DNA of 64,000 nt from positions 1,075,562-1,139,561 of the forward strand of contig QXEO01000338.1 of assembly GCA_007115705.1 (NCBI GenBank). The letters run 5' to 3'. Shown here in pieces: positions 1 through 12,739 of this stretch. The stretch is from Dactylis glomerata (taxonomy: Eukaryota > Streptophyta > Magnoliopsida > Poales > Poaceae). The stretch's first letter is position 1. Each line of letters begins with the position of its first letter. Position numbers and translations under genes: made by a program. The notes under the pieces were generated by a model that was given only the letters and a program-made list of their open reading frames with translations, was not told the origin of the DNA and searched no databases.

Positions 1-447
1 TGGTACAGCACCTGGTACGGCTCATCAAGAACCGCAGCGGCGCAGCGTGTTGTGGTGAAGGGCGGCGGCATGAATGGATAAAGGAGATTGGTATGTCTAT
101 AGGAGCGCGAATATGGACATGTACGGGATGAAAATGCAAAGCGGCAACACGAATCTTAACACTACCTGTACCGTCGGATAAGACGGGGACGTCCACGACT
201 ATGTAGAATCGCTGCGTTCCTCCCCATACCGCTCCCTCTCGCGCTCTCGGGGGCGTAAACTAAAATAATTAACATCTCACGCGTAGTGGAACTCCATTAG
301 TTGCTCTTCAACTTCTGGTATTTTCCTCTTCTTCCCCGCTCCCCTGCTCCCGCCCCTCGCAGCGTTGACCCGCCGACCCCCCCCCCCCCCCTCTCCCCCT
401 TCTCTGGCGGCCTCGCTAGCCAAAGTGACTGGGAGAGGGGCGGTCGC
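1..447. other. Left flank of the retrotransposon nest, no gene recognised
   Basis: No convincing coding region is visible. Positions 301-442 are pyrimidine-rich and GC-rich, with a run of C around 377-392. The last bases, GTCGC at 443-447, are the target-site duplication of the solo LTR that follows. When the solo LTR and the large element A are removed, this segment joins directly to the GC-rich segment starting at 44689, so 1-447 and 44689-45950 are probably one interrupted unit. What that unit is I cannot say. Confidence 0.5.
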
Positions 448-2078
448 TGATATGTCTCAATCATATCTATAATTTTTGATGCTCCATGCTTGTTTATACA
501 CCATTTGCTTTGTGTTTTATGACACTTCGTGGCGTTTTTATCCATTTTCTGGAACTAACCTATTAACAAGATGCCACAGTGCCAGTTCCCTGTTTTCTGC
601 TATTTTTGTGTTTCAGAAAAGTTATACAGAAAATATTCTCGGAATTGGACGAACCAAAAGCCGAACCTCCTATTTTTACCGAAGCTTCGCGAAGACCGAA
701 GATGAGACGGAGGGAGGCCAGGAGCCAGGCTCACCACAGGGGGGCGCGGCCCAGCCTCTAGCCGCACCACCCCATGGTGAGGCCAGGTGGCCCACCCCCT
801 GACGCTGCCCTTTCGCCTATAAAGTCTCCTTGACGGGAAAAACCTAAGGAACGGATCGCTTTTCCTCGAAACATACTGCAAGCCGCCGTCGTCGTCGAAG
901 CGAGATTAGGAGGATCCAGGAGCTCTTCCCGGCACCCTACCGGAGAGGGGAATCCCTGCCGAAGGCCTTCTCCACCACCATGGTCGCCTCCGGAGTGATG
1001 TGTGAGTAGTCTACCTTGGACTACGGGTCCATAACAGTAGCTAGATGGTTGTCTCCTCCATCATGTGCTTCATGTTTAGATCTTGTGAGCTGTCCTACAT
1101 GATCAAGATCATCTTTATGTAATCATACATGTTGTGTTTGTTGGGATCCGATGAGTATTGGTACTATGTTAAGTTGATATGCTGAATCATATATCTTATG
1201 TTATCTCTATGTTGTTTATGATCTTGCATGCTTTCCGTTGCTAGTAGATATCTTGGCCGAGTAGATGCTAGTGACTCCAAGAGGGGGTATTTATGCTCGA
1301 TAGTTGGGTTCATGCCTCTATTTAATCTGGAGGAGTGACAGAAACCTCTAAGGTTGTAGATGTGATGTTGCCACTAGGGAGAAAACAACATTCTTGTGTC
1401 CAAGGACATTTGCTTTAATTACTTTACGCACTTTGCTTAATGCAGTTATCCGTTGTTCGCAACTTAATACTCAAGGGATACTCGGACGACTCCCCGCGAG
1501 TGGATTATTAGTCATAGATGCAGTTGGATTACAGTCTATGTATTTTGTCGTAATGCCTAGAGTGAATCTCGTAGTGATCCTCATGACATATGTATGTTAT
1601 CTTTATTCTACCAATTGCCCAACTTTAATTTGTTTACCCAGCATGTTGTTATTTATCTTATGGAGAGACACCACTAGTGAACTGTGGACCCCGGTCCAAT
1701 TTCCTTTACATTGCTACACCATTTTACCTTACTCGTACTGTTTACTTTCTTGCATACTATTATCCTTTTACCACTCGATACGCTCAATCCTTTGTTTACA
1801 GCAAACCAGTAAGATTGACAACCTCATCGTAAGTTGGGAGCAAAGTTCTTGGTTGTGTTGTGTGTAGGTTTCACGTTGCTGCTAGGTAAAGACACACCAA
1901 CAATATTCCTGGCACCATTGTCTGGAGTGTCACGAAGCTAGCAAGCATCACCTTCTGCAGTTTGGCTTTCTCCTACTGGTTCGATAAACCTTGGTTTCAC
2001 AACTGAGGGAAGACTTGCTACTGTGCTCGTCATACCTTCCTCTTGGGGGTCCCAACGGGTTGTACTTACACGCCATCA
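448..2078 (+). mobile_element. Solo LTR 1, Athila-like Gypsy, related to the LTRs of B
   Basis: The 1631-bp sequence starts TGATATG, ends CCATCA, and is flanked by the perfect 5-bp duplication GTCGC (443-447 and 2079-2083). It shares long stretches with the LTRs of element B, including the start, the segment with CTATAAAG at 817-824, which is the likely TATA box of the LTR promoter, and the segment around 1670-1700. No internal region follows, so it is a solo LTR, the expected product of recombination between the two LTRs of a former full element. Small ORFs inside it are not conserved and are not annotated. Confidence 0.9.
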
Positions 2079-2087
2079 GTCGCCCCC

Positions 2088-3056
2088 TGATACGTCCATT
2101 TTGCATCACTATTTTGTATCATAATTTACTGTTATTCATTGATATATTTCACATTTAGAGATGATATTGATGTTGTTTCCTCTATTTTTACATGTTTGAT
2201 TATCATTGGAGGATTTACTGCCGGAGTCAGGATTCTGCTGGAAAAAGGACTGTCAAGACACCATATTTCGGAAGATCAGGAAATTCCAGAAAAATACCAG
2301 AAAATTATATTTTGCCAGAAGACTGAAGAGGCCAGAAGGAGGAGGCGAGAGGAGCCATAGGGCAGGCATACACACAGGGGCGTGGGCCCACCTCTGGCCG
2401 CGCTGGCCTGTTGTGTGGCCGCCCTGGCCCACTTCTGCCATCGCCCCTTCGCGTATTTTATCGTCCTCGAAAATCTAAGTCAAGGAGGGGCTCAGAGATA
2501 GACACCGCCGCCTCTGTGGGGCGGAAAACACCAGAGAGAGAAAAGCTCTCCGGCAGGCAGAAATCTGTTGGGGAAATTCCTTCCCGGAGAGGGGAGATCG
2601 TCACCATCGTCATCATCATTGCACCGGACTTCATCGGGATCATCATCACCATCATCCTCATCACCAGTACCTTCATCTTCACCATCACCACGCCGTCCCG
2701 CTGTAATATCTTGAGTTGAATCTTGTCAAATTCTTAGGGGAAACTTTCTCGGTGTTGATTACTCTTATGGTTGATGCTATTGAGTGGAACCGTTGAATTA
2801 AGGTTTATGTTCAGATTGTTATTTACCATTATTTCACCTCTGATCATGATCCATATGATGTCTTGTGAGTAGTTCGTTTAGTTCTTGAGGACATGGGAGA
2901 AGTCAAGTTGTTAGTAGTGGAATTATGTTGAGTAATATTTAATGGTTTGATATTTATTTGTTGTGGTGCTATTTCACTAGGGGTGTCATGTGAACGTCGA
3001 CTACATGATACTTCACCATTTATGGGCCTAGTGAGATGCATTATGTATTTGGCTAC
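2088..3056 (+). repeat. Element A 5' LTR, first part
   Basis: It is collinear with the start of the 3' LTR at 26226. Its first bases form a TGATAC/GTATCA inverted pair. The part around 2600-2690 is rich in CATCAT/CACCAT repeats. It is broken at 3056 by element B, and its last five bases, GCTAC, are one copy of the target duplication of B. Confidence 0.95.
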
Positions 3057-4450
3057 TGATACGTCTCAAACGTATCTATAATTTTTGATGCTCCATGCTT
3101 GTTTTTACACCATTTGCCTATTGTTTTGTTACACTTAGTGGCACTTTTATGCATTTTCCGGAACTAACCTATTAACGAGTTGCCACAATGCCAGTTCCCT
3201 GTTTTCTGCTATTTTTGTGTTTCAGAGTGATACACAGGAAATATTCTCGGAATTGGACGAAACAAGTTCCTGAAGTCTTATTTTACCCGGAAGCTTCCAG
3301 AGATCCGAAGGAGAGCCGGAGGGGGGCCACCAGGGCCCCACACGCAGGGGTGGCGCGGCCAGGCCCCTGGCCGCGCGGTCCCCACGTGAGGGCACCTGGC
3401 TCCCTCTCTGACATCGCCCCTTCGCCTATAAAGACCCCCCGACGGAAAAAACCTAAGGACCCGATCAATTTTCCAGAACACATCGCGATCCGCCGCCACC
3501 GTCGACCCGAAGATCGGGAGGGTCCAGAAGCTCTTCCCGGCACCCTGCCGGAGAGGGGAATCGCCACCGGAGGTCTTCTTCATCGCCATGCTTGCCTCCA
3601 GAGCGATGAGTGAGTAGTCTACCTTGGACTATGGGTCCATAGCAGTAGCTAGATGGTTGTCTTCTCCACCATGTGCTTCATGTTTAGATCTCATGAGCTG
3701 CCCTACATGATTGAGATCACCGTTATGTAATTCTACATGTTTGGTTTGTTGGGATCCGATGAATATTGGTGTTTATGATTAAGTTGCTGTACTGAATTAT
3801 ATCTTTTGTTATCTCTATGTTGTTTATGATCTTGCATGCTCTCCGTTGTTAGTAGCTATCTTGGCCGAGTAGTTGCTAGTGACTCCAAGAGGGGGTATTT
3901 ATGCTCGATAGTGGGTTCATGCCTCTATTTCATCTAGGGGAGTGACAGAAACCTCTAAGGTGGTAGATGTGCTGTTGCTACTAGGGAGAAAACAACATTC
4001 ATATGCTCAAGGGCATATGCTTTGTTTACATTACACACTTTGCTTAATGCAATTATCTGTTGTTTGCAACTTAATACTTCTAGGGTGTTCAGATTGATAT
4101 CCCAGGGAGTGGATTATTAGTCATAGATGCAGTTGGATGGCGGTCTATGTATTTTGTTGTAATGCCCAGAGTAAATCTCATAGTGATCTTCTTGACATAT
4201 CACGTTTATCTTCATTCTATCAATTGCCCAACTGTAATTTGTTTACCCAGCATGTGTTATTTTATCTATGGAGAGACACCACTGGTGAACTGTGGACCCC
4301 GGTCCTATTTCCATCATATTGCTATCACCTGTTTACTTTACTCGCACTGTTTACTTTACTCGCACTGTTTACTTTACTTGCATACTATATTGTTTTCCAC
4401 TCGATACACTCATAACCTTTGTTTCAAGCAAACCGGTGAGATTGACAACC
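3057..4450 (+). repeat. Element B 5' LTR, first part
   Basis: It is nearly identical to 16807-18200 of the 3' LTR. CTATAAAG at 3426-3433 is the likely promoter TATA box. It ends with CAACC (4446-4450), the left target duplication of B'. Because B' follows in reverse orientation, this LTR and the left LTR of B' form a long inverted repeat with a spacer of about 230 bp. Confidence 0.95.
3426..3433 (+). promoter_or_regulatory. TATA box of the B 5' LTR promoter
   Basis: CTATAAAG is preserved at the same place in the B 3' LTR (17176-17183), in both B' LTRs on the minus strand (5679-5686 and 12105-12112) and in solo LTR 1 (817-824). The conservation and the usual location of Gypsy LTR promoters support the call. 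In solo LTR 2 the site is altered to CTCTAAAG. Confidence 0.7.
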
Positions 4451-6055
4451 TGCTGCGTGTGGTGGTGTGTAGTTGACGTGGGAGCAGACTGTCCTTGTGC
4501 GTGGTGGATAACCAGCCCGTTGGGAACCCCAAGAGGAAGGTATGATGAATATAGCGGCGAGTTTTCCCTCAGTTAAGATACCAAGGTTTATCGATCGGGA
4601 GAGGAGAGACAATGACGACTGAAGGTGATGCGGAACCTGCACACACACAAATAAATACTTTGTTCCCAACTTGCGATGAGGTTTTCAATCTCACCGGTTT
4701 GCTTGAAACAAAGGTTATGAGCGTATCGAGTGGAAAACAATATAGTATGCGAGTAAAGTAAACAGTACGAGTAAAGTAAACAGGTGATAGCAATATGATG
4801 GAAATAGGACCGGGGTCCACAGTTCACTAGTGGTGTCTCTCCATAGATAAAATAACACATGCTGGGTAAACAAATTACAGTTGGGCAATTGATAGAATAA
4901 AGATAAACGTGATATGTCAAGAAGATCACTATGAGATTTACTCTGGGCATTACAACAAAATACATAGACCGCCATCCAACTGCATCTATGACTAATAATC
5001 CACTCCCGGGGATATCAATCCGAACACCCTAGAAGTATTAAGTTGCGAACAACAGATAATTGCATTAAGCAAAGTGTGTAATGTAAACAAAGTATATGCC
5101 CTTGAGCATATGAATGTTGTTTTCTCCCTAGTAGCAACAGCACATCTACCACCTTAGAGGTTTCTGTCACTCCCCCAGGTGAAATAGAGGCATGAACCCA
5201 CTATCGAGCATAAATACCCCCTCTTGGAGTCACTAGCAACTACTCGGCCAAGATAGCTACTAACAACGGAGAGCATGCAAGATCATAAACAAGATAGAGA
5301 TAAGAAAATATAATATTCAGTACAGCAACTTAATCATAAACACCAATATTCATCGGATCCCAACAAACCAAACATGTAGAATTACATAACAGTGATCTCA
5401 ATCATGTAGGGCAGCTCATGAGATCTAAACATGAAGCACATAGTGGAGGAGACAACCATCTAGCTACTGCTATGGACCCATAGTCCAAGGTAGACTACTC
5501 ACTCATCGCTCCGGAGGCAAGCATGGCGATGAAGAAGACCTCCGGTGGCGATTCCCCTCTCCGGCAGGGTGCCGGGAAGAGCTTCTGGACCCTCCCGATC
5601 TTCGGGTCGACGGCGGCGGCGGATCGCGATGTGTTCTGGAAATCTGATCGGGTCCTTAGGTTTTTTCCGTCGGGGGGTCTTTATAGGCGAAGGGGCGATG
5701 TCAGAGGTGGGGCCAGGTGGCCTCACACCACGGTGGCGCGGGCCAGGGGCTGGCTGCGCCACCTGTGCGTGTGGGCCCCTGGTGGCCCACCTCCTACTCC
5801 TCTTCGGATCTCTGGAAGCTTCCGGGTAAAATAAGACTTCAGGAACTTGTTTCGTCCAATTTCGAGAATATTTCCTGTGTATCACTCTGAAACACAAAAA
5901 CAACAGAAAACAGGAAACTGGCACTGTGGCAACTTGTTAATAGGTTAGTTCCGGAAAATGCATAAAAGTGCCACTAAGTGTAACGAAACAATAGGCAAAT
6001 GGTGTAAAAACAAGCATGGAGCATCAAAAATTATAGATACGTTTGAGACGTATCA
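4451..6055 (-). repeat. Element B' 3' LTR
   Basis: It is nearly identical to 10878-12481. The terminus TGATACG lies at 6055 on the minus strand and the CAGCA end at 4451. The last 35 or so bases of its U5 differ completely from those of the B LTR, so B and B' are distinct subfamilies. Confidence 0.93.
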
Positions 6056-8621
6056 AGCATCCCCAAGCTTAACTCCTGCTCGTCCTCGAGTAGGTAAGTG
6101 ATAACAAAAGAATAATTTTTGAGGTGACATGCACCTACACAATCTTGATCATATATGTAAGCATTGGTGAGCTGGGATCAATAGAACTTAAAATATGGGC
6201 ATGAAGATATAATCATGACAATAAGAACTTAGCAACCATGTTGTAAACATGCAAATGAACACAAACAAAAGATCATGAAAATGAAACAATGAAAGTCAAA
6301 CGTGTGTTCAAATCATAAGGAAAAACATACAAATGGTTTTCAGCTTGTCCTTCAAAGAGAGCAAAACATAAATGCATAGAACACCTTCAAGTTTAAGAGG
6401 GCGACTAGATATAAATAATTTAAGAACAAGTGAAACCAACAATATGAACTTTAGGACAATGCATATCACACTAAGAATGACAACTATGCTCTCTTAATGG
6501 TGCATAAAGAAAGAAGGTGGTGACTCAACATAAAAGTAAAAGAAAGGCCCTTCGCAGAGGGAAGCAGTGATTAAACATGTGCTAGAGCTTTTCATTTGTA
6601 AAACAGAGAGATAAAAATTGGTTTTGAGAGGTGGTTGTCTTTGTCAACGACTGGCAATGGGGTTCTTACTATCTTCCATACAAAAACGAAGCAAGTTTTT
6701 GAGAGAGAGATTGGCACTTTTGTGCTCTTTTATAAAGCTTGGCACTCCTCCCCACCTTTTTTCATTTCACAAACCATGGCTAACCGATTCCATCGGGTGC
6801 CCACCAATATTCACTTTCCATGGAGGAGTGCCTTTTTTTCTTTCTTTTTCTCTTTTTTTTGGAATAAGCAATATGGAAGATAGCAAATCCGACCACTACG
6901 TCCCCATGAGCTGAAAACAGTGTCACAAAACGAGAAGTGTTTTGAAGGTTTTTTGAAAGGTAGCACATGAAAATTTTACTTTGGAATGGCTTACAAATAC
7001 CATGCATAGGAATTTATAGTGGACATAATGGCAAACTTGGCTTTTAGGAGTTGGATGCACGAGTAGAGCTCATACTTAGTACAAGGCGAGGGCTAGCAAA
7101 AGACTGGGAGCGACCAACTAAGAGAGCAATAATGGCCATAATCATGCAAAGCGACATTAAAAGAAGCATAAGATGGCATCAAAAGTCAAAAAATAAATGA
7201 TCATGGAGGCTATTGGTGACTTTGTAAGAGTCTAACATGTGTGAGCATGCGCCAAGTCAATCCAAATAAAGCATCAAGGAGAAAACCAAAATAATGCTTC
7301 CATACAATAAAAAACAACGCATGATTTTTTCAAAGGCTCATTAAGCAATCTCAGTTATTTGAGACAAGTCATGCTACAGCAAAACCACTAAGCATACTAT
7401 CAAAAATACATCAAGCATGACATGAAAAAGCCTAAGCCGCAGTCTACACAAGCTCCTTCTTGTACCACTATTTTGCACAAAGCTTTTTCTCTTTTCCAAC
7501 ACCATTTGAAATTTTTAAAGACACCTCTTTTGATGAAAACCAATGAAGATCAGAGGCAAAAATACACCTTGATGAAAAGATATGACAAGGTCTGAACGCA
7601 AATCAAGGCGAAAACGAAAACCAAAAGCAGTAGCAGAAAAAGAAGAACACTCGATAAACGATAAGAGTGAAAAACTGAGTGTTCTTGGCAAATGAAAACA
7701 AGCAACTTCTCCAAAGGAAATTTGTTGGGGTCCAACCATTTATTGCAGCAAACAAACAAACTAAACAAACTAAACAAACTAAAAAAACTAAAAAAACTGA
7801 CGCTCCAAGAAAAACACATAGTGCATGAAGCAATAAAAATATAGTGTTTTGAAAGGTGACCTGATTTTTGCCGATGAAGAAGGGGTGCCTCGGGGGCATC
7901 CCCAAGCTTTGACGCTTGTACTTATTGGATATTTCTTGGGGTGATGCATGGGCATCCCCAAGCTTGAGCTTTTGTCCATTCTTCAACTCATCTCATCATT
8001 CTCCAATCCCTACACTTGAAAACTTCCTTCATACAAAACTAAACACAATTCTATTAGCAACATTAGTGCAAGCATAACATATAATCAATCCTCTATTTGC
8101 TTCAGGTTTTAACTCAAAACCACCACATATATAGCATATACTACTGTAGCAACCTCCCCAAAAGTTCCGTGATCAAAAGAACTCAAAAGAAAGCGATAAA
8201 GTGGCAAACACAAATATTGGCAGAAATCTGTCAAAACTGAACAGCTGACAAAGGTTGAATTTTTGAGGGATTTGATGTTGCTCAAATCAAAAAGTGTTAA
8301 ACTAAGAAAAGTTTGGATATAACCTGGGTCATATGCACAAGAAATCTCAGGTCCAAAAGATAAACATAGAATTTTCACGAATTTTTACGGTGCAGCACCG
8401 AAAACAGTTTCAGGACAGCAACATCCCCAAATCTTTACCTCACTCAAATTAGAGGCATCTCTTGGCACAAAAACGAAATAAACAAGATAAGGAGCGGTCA
8501 TTACAGTAGTAATGACTTCCAAGACTCAAATAAAAGAAAAAGTACTGAAAATAAAACATTGGGTTATCTCCCAAGAGTGCTTTTCTTTAACGCCTTTGAG
8601 CTAGGCGCAGAAAATTGCGAA
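6056..8621 (-). other. Element B' 3' non-coding module with polypurine tract
   Basis: No ORF of substance is present. Reading on the minus strand, the module begins just after the gag-protease frame with a segment also found in B at 13890 and in C near 31770, 37130 and 42520. The polypurine tract is the reverse complement of 6058-6070 (AAGCTTGGGGATG), next to the LTR. Two more copies of the same 13-mer lie at 7897-7909 and 7953-7965. About 6573-7043 differs from the matching place in B, where another sequence of about 0.8 kb is found. Confidence 0.8.
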
Positions 8622-10685
8622 TCAAGTAATATCAAGAGATGAAGCATCAAGCTCATAAATTGCTCTAAGAATAGAGTCAAAAAGTAATTTATTTCTTTTC
8701 CTAGGGAAGTGTTCCATACCTTTCTTTAGTGGGAATTGATACTTGATAGTTCCTTCCCTCATATCAATGATAGCACCTACAGTTCGAAGAAAGGGTCTTC
8801 CCAAAATAATAGGACATGAAGCATGTCATTCAACGTCCATAACAAGAAAATCAACAGGAACAAGGTTATTGTTAACCACAATAAGAACATCATTAATCCT
8901 TCCCAAAGGTTTCTTCTTAGCAACATCAGCAATAGGAACATCAAAATAACACTTTTCAAGAGGTGGTAAATCAAGCATGTCATAAATCTTTCTAGGCATG
9001 ATAGAAATACTAGCACCTAGATCACATAAAGCATGGCAATCAAAACCATTAACATGCATATCAATGATGGGTTCCCAACCATCTTCTAACTTCTTAGGAA
9101 CAGAGGCTTTTTGCTTCAACTTTTCATCCCTAATCTTTATGAGAGCATTGGTAATATGCTTAGTAAAAGCAATATTTAAAGAACTAGCATTAGGAGTCAA
9201 AGCAAGCTTTTGCAAGAACAAAATAACTTCAGATATATTGCAGCCATCAACATCAAAATCATTAAAAGAAGTAGAGCTATCATCTCCCACACTCCGAAAA
9301 ATTTCAGCACTCTTTTGAGAAAAAGTTTTGGCAGTTTTAGGCTTCTTAACACAAGGAGTGGGAGTTTTCTCTACACCAATCAAAGTAAGAGGATTGCTAC
9401 CAGTAGGAGAAACATCATTAGAGGTAGTAATGGTACATACCTTCATCTCTCTAGCCATCTCATCTTCTCTTTCCCACCTGGCATGCAATTCCGCTAACAA
9501 TCTAATATTTTCATCAATTCCAACTTGGATAGCATTAGCGGTAGCAAAAACATTGTTCTCTTTCACATCATTAGGCAACACTTTTAATTTCAGAATTTCA
9601 ACATCATGAGCAAGGCTATCAACTTTAGAAGCAAGAATATCAATTTTGCCTAACTTTTCCTCAACAGACTTGTTAAAAGCAGTTTGCTTACCGATGAAGT
9701 CCTTGAGCATTACGTCAAGCTCGGAGGGCATGGCCCTAGTGTTGTTGTAGGAATTACCATAAGAGTTACCATAACCATTACCATTGGTAGAAGGATACGG
9801 CCTATAATTGTTACTAGCAAAATTGTTCCTATAAGCATTGTTGTTAAAATTATTGTTTCTAATGAAATTCACATCAACTTGCTCTTCTTGAGCAACCAGA
9901 GAGGCCAAAGGAACATTATTAGGATCAACATGAGTCCTATCATTAGCAAGAATAGCCATAATGGTATCAATCTTATCACTTAAGGAAGAGGTTTCCTCAC
10001 CAGAATTTACCTTCTTACCTTGTGGAGCTCTCTCGGTGTGCCATTCAGAATAATTTACCATCATGTTGTCGAGTAGCTTTGATGCGGCGCCCAAGGTAAG
10101 GGACATAAAAGTGCCTCCAGCAGCTGAATCAAGTAGGTTCCTTGAAGAAAAATTCAGTCCTGCATAAAAAGTTTGGATAATCATCCAAGTAGTCAGTCCA
10201 TGAGTGGGGCAATTCTTTATCATAGATTTCATTCTTTCCCAAGCTTGAGCAACATGTTCATTATCAAACTGAGTAAACTTCATAATATTGCTACGCAAAG
10301 CTATAATCTTAGCAGGAGGATAGTATCTACCAATAAAAGCATCCTTACACTTAGCCCATGAATCAATACTATTCTTAGTCAAAGACAGCAACCAATCTTT
10401 AGCTTTTCCTCTCAAGGAAAAAGGAAACAACTTGAGCTTAATAATATCACTATCAACATCCTTATATTTCTGCATCTCACATAGCTCAACAAAATTGTTG
10501 AGATGAGCTGCAGCATCTTTAGTACTAGCACCAGAAAATTGCTCTTTCATAACAAGGTTCAATAAAGCAGGATTAATCTCATAAAAGTTTGCAGCAGGAA
10601 TAGGTGGTGCAATAGGAGTGCAGATAAAATCACTATTGTTTGTGCTAGTAAAGTCACACAACTTGGTGTTTTCAGGATTGGCCAT
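8622..10685 (-). pseudogene. Gag-protease polyprotein of element B', one in-frame stop
   Basis: The reading frame runs from the ATG at 10685 (protein start MANPENTKL; an upstream in-frame ATG at 10718 is less likely) to a stop at 8622. A TGA at 8826-8828 interrupts it between the protease active site and a GRPFL motif typical of the end of the domain. Residues of about 60-190 form the retrotransposon gag (capsid) domain, with a YYPP motif and an AWERMK segment as in Athila elements. Instead of a CCHC zinc knuckle there is an Asn/Tyr/Arg-rich stretch at about residues 285-330. The aspartic protease motif is CDLGAS at about residue 555. The frame ends about 60 codons after the stop, with no RT. 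Its role would be particle assembly and self-processing, possibly also for partners lacking gag. Confidence 0.88.
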
Positions 10686-10849
10686 TTCAGCAAAACGAAA
10701 GTAAACAAGTAAAAACAACTACTGAGGATTCTAATTTTTTGGGTTTTTGATAAAAAGCAATGCAGGTAAAATAAATAAAGTAAAGCAAAACAATAACAAA
10801 GTAATGGATGTGTGTGCGAAGAACTCCCCTCGCAGAAGTCTTCTCTTCC

Positions 10850-10867
10850 TCCCCGGCAACGGCGCCA
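10850..10867 (-). other. Primer-binding site of B', tRNA-Asp
   Basis: On the minus strand this is TGGCGCCGTTGCCGGGGA, an 18-base perfect complement to the 3' end of plant tRNA-Asp including CCA. It lies 10 bases inside the 5' LTR end. The tRNA sequence is from general knowledge. Confidence 0.9.
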
Positions 10868-10877
10868 GAAAACTAGC

Positions 10878-12481
10878 TGCTGCGTGTGGTGGTGTGTAGT
10901 TGACGTGGGAGCAGACTGTCCTTGTGCGTGGTGGATAACCAGCCCGTTGGGAACCCCAAGAGGAAGGTATGATGAATATAGCGGCGAGTTTTCCCTCAGT
11001 TAAGATACCAAGGTTTATCGATCAGGAGAGGAGAGACAATGACGACTGAAGGTGATGCGGAACCTGCACACACACAAACAAATAATTTGTTCCCAACTTG
11101 CGATGAGGTTGTCAATCTCACCGGTTTGCTTGAAACAAAGGTTATGAGCGTATCGAGTGGAAAACAATATAGTATGCGAGTAAAGTAAACAGTACGAGTA
11201 AAGTAAACAGGTGATAGCAATATGATGGAAATAGGACCGGGGTCCACAGTTCACTAGTGGTGTCTCTCCATAGATAAAATAACACATGCTGGGTAAACAA
11301 ATTACAGTTGGGCAATTGATAGAATAAAGATAAACGTGATATGTCAAGAAGATCACTATGAGATTTACTCTGGGTATTACAACAAAATACATAGACCGAC
11401 ATCCAACTGCATCTATGACTAATAATCCACTCCCGGGGATATCAATCCGAACACCCTAGAAGTATTAAGTTGCGAACAACAGATAATTGCATTAAGCAAA
11501 GTGTGTAATGTAAACAAAGCATATGCCCTTGAGCATATGAATGTTGTTTTCTCCCTAGTAGTAACAGCACATCTACCACCTTAGAGGTTTCTGTCACTCC
11601 CCCAGGTGAAATAGAGGCATGCACCCACTATCGAGCATAAATACCCCTCTTGGAGTCACTAGCAACTACTCGGCCAAGATAGCTACTAACAACGGAGAGC
11701 ATGCAAGATCATAAACAACATAGAGATAACAAAAGATAATATTCAGTACAGCAACTTAATCATAAACACCAATATTCATCGGATCCCAACAAACCAAACA
11801 TGTAGAATTACATAACGGTGATCTCAATCATGTAGGGCAGCTCATGAGATCTAAACATGAAGCACATAGTGGAGGAGACAACTATCTAGCTACTGCTATG
11901 GACCCATAGTCCAAGGTAGACTACTCACTCATCGCTCCGGAGGCAAGCATGGCGATGAAGAAGACCTCCGGTGGCGATTCCCCTCTCCGACAGGGTGCCG
12001 GGAAGAGCTTCTGGACCCTCCCGATCTTCGGGTCAACGGCGGCGGCGGATCGCGATGTGTTCTGGAAATCTGATCGGGTCCTTAGGTTTTTTCCGTCGGG
12101 GGGTCTTTATAGGCGAAGGGGCGATGTCAGAGGTGGGGCCAGGTGGCCTCACACCACGGTGGCACGGGCCAGGGGCTGGCCGCGCCACCTGTGCGTGTGG
12201 GCCCCTCGTGGCCCACCTCCTACTCCTCTTCGGATCTCTGGAAGCTTCCGGGTAAAATAAGACTTCAGGAACTTGTTTTGTCCAATTCCAAGAATATTTC
12301 CTGTGTATCACTCTGAAACACAAAAACAGCAGAAAACAGGAAACTGGCACTGTGGCAACTTGTTAATAGGTTAGTTTCGGAAAATGCATAAAAGTGCCAC
12401 TAAGTGTAACGAAACAATAGGCAAATGGTGTAAAAACAAGCATGGAGCATCAAAAATTATAGATACGTTTGAGACGTATCA
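10878..12481 (-). repeat. Element B' 5' LTR
   Basis: It is collinear with 4451-6055 with few differences. It ends next to CAACC at 12482-12486, the right target duplication, after which the interrupted LTR of B resumes. Confidence 0.93.
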
Positions 12482-12486
12482 CAACC

Positions 12487-12729
12487 TCATCGCAAGTTGG
12501 GGACAAAGTATTTGTTTGTGTGTGTGCAGGTTCCGCATCACCTTCAGTCGTCATTGTCTCTCCTCTCCTGACCGATATTAAACCTTGGTTTCTTAACTGA
12601 GGGAAAACTAGCTGCTACACGCATCATACCTTCCTCTTGGGGTTCCCAACGGGCTGGTTATCCACCACGCACAAGGACAGTTTGCTCCTGCGCCATCAGC
12701 TAATTTTCTGGGCGCCATCAAAGGGATCA
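12487..12729 (+). repeat. Element B 5' LTR, second part
   Basis: It continues the B LTR after the B' insertion and matches 18201-18443. Its end contains a copy of the spacer and start of a PBS (12699-12716, ending GGCGCC), repeated at the true LTR/PBS junction (12730-12747). The LTR seems to have grown by one LTR-junction duplication, and the 3' LTR has the same addition (18413-18430). Confidence 0.93.
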
Positions 12730-12739
12730 GCTAATTTTC

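Larger units (their letters stand above)
4451..12481 (-). mobile_element. Element B': gag-protease-only Athila-like element, inserted in reverse in the 5' LTR of B
   Basis: On the minus strand it runs from TGATACG (12481) to CAGCA (4451). CAACC flanks it at 4446-4450 and 12482-12486. LTRs are 10878-12481 (5', 1604 bp) and 4451-6055 (3', 1605 bp). Internal order on the minus strand is tRNA-Asp PBS, a short leader, gag-protease, then 2.6 kb of non-coding sequence and the polypurine tract. There is no RT, RNase H or integrase and no room for them, so this class can make particle proteins but not DNA. Confidence 0.93.

Noticed and set aside
3188..3613. Open frame of 141 codons in the B LTR (also at 5499-5924, 16938-17363 and others)
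   Set aside because: It repeats in every LTR of the family because the LTR is repeated. It covers the TATA box and R region, has overlapping frames on both strands, and shows no domain.
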